Shown here: positions 5,248 through 6,028 of the stretch, piece by piece
Position numbering within the stretch: position 1 is the stretch's first letter
Layout of the letters: every line of letters begins with the position of its first letter
Source of the DNA: Bifidobacteriaceae bacterium
GTDB lineage: Bacteria; Actinomycetota; Actinomycetes; Actinomycetales; WQXJ01
DNA: 6,028 nt
Direction of reading: 5' to 3'
NCBI GenBank assembly: GCA_031278675.1
Contig: JAITJY010000378.1
Coordinates: 1 to 6,028, forward strand
Translations under genes and position numbers: made by a program
Notes under the pieces: generated by a model
What the model was told of the DNA's origin: nothing
Databases searched by the model: none
What the model saw: only the letters and a program-made list of their open reading frames with translations

Positions 5248-5253
5248 AGTCTA
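5248..5253 (-). promoter_or_regulatory. -10 box for the DUF3039 gene (leaderless start)
   Basis: Minus-strand TAGACT, then 7 nt, then GTG (5238-5240). Hexamer and spacing are identical to those before gatC. No Shine-Dalgarno site is present and no clear -35 is seen in the very GC-rich DNA upstream. Confidence 0.6.
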
Positions 5254-5274
5254 CGTCGCGGCGGCGCCGGGCCG

Positions 5275-5339
5275 CACCCGCGCGGCGCCGCCGCCCCGGC
5301 GGTCGGCGTCCACCCGCGCGGTACCGGCGCCCCGGCGGC
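5275..5339. repeat. Two GC-rich 29-bp direct repeats, 36 bp apart
   Basis: Copies at 5275-5303 and 5311-5339 agree at 25 of 29 positions by eye. Each starts CACCCGCGCGG and ends CGCCCCGGCGG plus one base. The start also resembles the CACCCCGCGCGGTGCCG of the purE upstream repeat. They lie in the spacer between pncB and the DUF3039 gene. Confidence 0.55.
5288..5302 (-). terminator. GC-only hairpin after pncB, possible terminator
   Basis: CCGCCG-CCC-CGGCGG is a perfect 6-bp stem about 58 nt past the pncB stop in the minus direction. The whole spacer is so GC-rich that other pairings are possible, and there is no T-run, so this is a weak call. Confidence 0.25.
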
Positions 5340-5359
5340 CGCAGGACGGCGGATCAGGG

Positions 5360-6028
5360 CTAGGCGCCGGCGGCGTCCCTGACATGGGACAACACCGTCG
5401 GAATGGCGGGTTCGCCTTCGGATAGACGCAGACCTGGAGGAGGCAGCTCACTGCGGCTGGCTTCGTGGCGCGCGCGGGCGGCGGGCAGGCAGGGCTGGCC
5501 GAACCGGGCGGCATCGTACACACCGTGGTCCACGTAGGTGACCTGCAGGGGACGCAACCCGTACGCCTCCGGCGCCGTCGGGTGGACTCCGGGACCGGCC
5601 AAAACCACCTCTTCCTCGGCGACGCAGGCATCATCAATACGCCGGCCGGCCCACTTCGCGCCGCCAACCGTGCCCTTCCCACCCGGCGAACGCTTCCCGA
5701 CCGGCTCAAGCGCGCCGCCCACACCCTCGCGAGCCACCAACTTGTAGATCATCTGGGCCGTTGGTGCACCCGAACCGGTGACCAGGCGCGTGCCCACGCC
5801 ATAGGAGTCGACCGGGGCGGCCGCCAGGGCGGCTATGGCGTATTCGTCCAGGTCAGAGGTCACTGTGATGCGCGTTCGGGTGGCCCCCAAAGCGTCCAAT
5901 TGGCGGCGGACCGCGCGAGCTAGTTGGGGCAGATCGCCTGAATCCAACCGGACAGCACTGAGTTCCGGCCCAGCCAATTCGACGGCCAACCGGACAGCTT
6001 GCTCAATGTCGAAAGTGTCTACCAGCAG
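5360..6028 (-). CDS. pncB: Nicotinate phosphoribosyltransferase, C-terminal part (runs off right edge)
   Basis: The last 222 residues are visible; the N-terminal half lies beyond the window. The enzyme joins nicotinate and PRPP to make nicotinate mononucleotide, the first step of NAD salvage from nicotinate (Preiss-Handler pathway), in the cytosol. Visible family motifs, counted from the edge, are LLVDTFDIEQAV at 1-12, VRLDSGDL at 26-33 (active-site barrel loop), TVTSDLDEYAI at 55-65, YGVGTRLVTGSGAPTAQMIYKLV at 76-98 (phosphate-binding end of the barrel) and GKRSPGGKGTVGGAKW at about 112-127. The C-terminal region ends in LPPPGLRLSEGEPAIPTVLS, typical of actinobacterial homologues. The stop is TAG at 5360-5362. 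The internal TTG at 5989 is not a true start, because the frame and the family motifs continue upstream to the edge. Confidence 0.96.
   Translation of the reverse strand: MLVDTFDIEQAVRLAVELAGPELSAVRLDSGDLPQLARAVRRQLDALGATRTRITVTSDLDEYAIAALAAAPVDSYGVGTRLVTGSGAPTAQMIYKLVAREGVGGALEPVGKRSPGGKGTVGGAKWAGRRIDDACVAEEEVVLAGPGVHPTAPEAYGLRPLQVTYVDHGVYDAARFGQPCLPAARARHEASRSELPPPGLRLSEGEPAIPTVLSHVRDAAGA

Noticed and set aside
5360..5989. A complete small gene starting at the TTG at 5989
   Set aside because: The frame stays open to the window edge and the upstream residues LLVDTFDIEQAV belong to the conserved nicotinate phosphoribosyltransferase fold.

Overview
The window looks like chromosomal DNA from a high-GC Gram-positive bacterium (Actinomycetota). 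The support is strong G/C bias at third codon positions, a DUF3039 protein (a family I know only from actinobacteria) next to pncB, an actinobacterial-type PurE, and apparent leaderless gene starts placed right behind TANNNT -10 boxes. I cannot name the genus. The genes are mostly housekeeping. I see no phage, transposon, CRISPR array, tRNA or rRNA.

Layout, left to right. Positions 1-446 (minus): the N-terminal part of a GtrA-family membrane protein that runs off the left edge. Positions 447-642: a divergent intergenic region with a promoter at each end and a 40-bp tandem repeat. Positions 643-1155 (plus): purE (purine synthesis). Positions 1223-4676 (plus): gatC-gatA-gatB, the complete tRNA-dependent amidotransferase. 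Its genes overlap by 4 bp at both junctions, and gatC appears to have its own promoter. Positions 4677-4946: a gene-free region with a diverged copy of the upstream intergenic repeat and two strong hairpins that probably end transcription from both sides. Positions 4947-5240 (minus): a small DUF3039 zinc-ribbon-like protein. Positions 5241-5359: a very GC-rich spacer. Positions 5360-6028 (minus): the C-terminal part of nicotinate phosphoribosyltransferase (pncB), which runs off the right edge.

How the genes work together. GatC, GatA and GatB form one enzyme that amidates misacylated Glu-tRNA(Gln), and in many bacteria Asp-tRNA(Asn). PurE acts in de novo purine synthesis and PncB in NAD salvage. 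These are separate pathways and the grouping need not be functional.

The observations most worth checking are: (1) a dispersed intergenic repeat family flanking the purE-gatCAB block; (2) a His-to-Ala change in the nearly invariant GGAAHLPG motif of PurE, together with no purK beside purE; (3) four gene starts sharing one leaderless promoter geometry, while the internal operon genes carry Shine-Dalgarno sites; (4) low-complexity insertions in GatB and the GtrA protein; (5) a change in codon composition inside gatB. I found nothing that amounts to a clearly new multi-gene system.
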